From positions 164,001 through 228,000 of the forward strand of contig NW_019773592.1 in assembly GCF_001039355.2 (NCBI RefSeq): DNA of 64,000 nucleotides, given 5' to 3'. The notes under the pieces were generated by a model, which ran no database searches, was not told the DNA's origin, and worked only from the letters and a program-made list of their open reading frames with translations. This document shows, in pieces, positions 62,635 through 64,000 of this stretch. The position numbers and the translations under genes were made by a program. Each line of letters starts with the position of its first letter. Position 1 is the first letter of the stretch. This DNA is from Lingula anatina. Lineage: Eukaryota; Brachiopoda; Lingulata; Lingulida; Lingulidae.

Positions 62635-63973
62635 ACAAAGTAATTTACAAAGGATTGATGGTCACATACATTCTGGTAAAACCGGCGAAAACATTGGCTA
62701 TCAATCTTTGTGTCCGACAATTTAATAGAAATTACGAAAAGGTCACTTGCTGAAAGTGGTGTCACATGTCTCAATGTCAGACCTCACAGTGTACTTAAAA
62801 CTGCATTTTAGTTTGTTAAATTTATAAAAAATATTTCCCAAAAAGTCTTCCATGTCACATAGTAGACGTCAGATTCCTATGAGATCTACGGCCAAGTTTA
62901 CTCGTCCCACACCGTTAGCCAATATTTCTCATAAAAACCGACATCGAAAATTCATAACGTCAATTAATCAGTAATAAATTGCCAACTAATACTATACAAG
63001 ACTACTCATTTCAACAGCACTTCAACAAGTTCCTTTTCTCGTGAGCATCTTACCTTTTGCTATATGGCGCTATCTTCCACAGTTTAATCTTCCACCTTAT
63101 TCAGGTATGCCGTAGTATGATTTTGCACACTTCTCTGTGTGAGGATTCGATAACGTTATTTACTTTCAAACGCCTCGAGGTCAGGCAGCTCCAATATTTT
63201 GTTTTTAAAACTACCAGTGTGTTATTATATTGCCTATGAGCATATGTTTACTTATTTGTCTCGTTGCTTATAATAGAGCGCCTTTTTATATAAAGAGGAA
63301 GGTAAAAAAAGGGAGTGTTATTCAAGCGCTGCACCAAAACCTGTCTGTCCCATATTTCTTAGAACGTGCCAATGATCAGCGTTTCATTGAGCAATGAAAT
63401 TTCAATGGGATTTTTGCGCTTACGCAATATTAGCGCTTCTGGTGTTTTCCGTTACACCGCCGAGCTGACAGCAACATATATCTAATATGACTCATACAGC
63501 TACTTACTCAACTTGTGGCCCTACCTTCCTCATGGCAAAATAGATTACCTGAACTAACTTGTGTCATCTTCAATCATTATTGCTTCCTGTCCTAGCCAGA
63601 GAGTCTGCCTCAGGCCTTGGACGAATAAAACGTTTTTTTTTTCTTCCAAGATCAGACTGTATGCTGAACTCTGACCTCTCTTCCTCTATCTCTCTTTCTC
63701 TCCCTGAAGAGGAATCTATCGTCCTGATATTGCATACACGTACTATTTTTCTAATGAAAAAATTAAAAACAGGAATAAAAAAAAGAAAAAAAAAAGAAAA
63801 AAGAAAATGATGAAAAAATGATCAATCATATACTAATTTCTTTTGCAATGGAAAACGGGCTGTCTATTTTGAATTTTTTTATTAATAGACAGAAGCAGCG
63901 TAGTTAAAAATGCAATGTGAAACAAAAGAGAAACAGGTTTCCATATGCTCTACATTTTCGCAAGCCGGGCCGA

Positions 63974-64000
63974 GGGGGGGGGGGGGCAGGGGGGGGGGAG
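63974..64000. repeat. Poly-G at window end
   Basis: Interrupted G homopolymers (GGG runs with CA and A), similar to G-runs at 300, 457, 3780 and 3933. These are error-prone sites. Confidence 0.85.

Overview
The window is AT-rich animal nuclear DNA: interrupted genes with GT/AG introns, many microsatellites, fold-back and MITE-like repeats, a 90-base run of N and three isolated N characters. Gene content (Wnt2, ST7, NDUFA12, a Rab32-family GTPase, a METTL24-like protein and a GH32 invertase) fits an invertebrate bilaterian, most likely a marine lophotrochozoan. The species cannot be read from the sequence. No prokaryotic, CRISPR, tRNA or rRNA feature was recognised. All splice models below were built by eye from conserved protein sequence, reading-phase continuity and GT/AG borders.

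Layout. (1) 1-7165: the last two coding exons and 3' flank of a Wnt2 gene (+), present twice in tandem. A single N sits at the junction, so an assembly duplication of two alleles is likely. (2) 8840-38429: a complete ST7-like gene on the minus strand in 14 exons, with one apparent 1-base frameshift and one conserved segment missing. Its intron 1 (12.3 kb) is full of mobile elements, including a 715-bp element with an 8-bp target-site duplication that carries a RecQ-helicase fragment. (3) 38695-43407: NDUFA12 (complex I accessory subunit, +), divergent from ST7 across 265 bp. (4) 44603-48218: a Rab29/Rab32-family GTPase (+). (5) 51531-55543: a METTL24-like membrane-anchored methyltransferase-domain protein (+). 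(6) 56604-60577: an intact seven-exon GH32 beta-fructofuranosidase (invertase-type) gene on the minus strand, with a signal peptide and a GPI-like tail. (7) 60578-64000: no gene seen, only simple repeats.

The genes do not form a pathway. Two points stand out. Wnt2 and ST7 lie tail to tail, as they do on human chromosome 7q31, which suggests an old linkage. The GH32 gene is a family that most animals lack; introns and animal neighbours make it a resident, probably horizontally acquired gene and not a contaminant.
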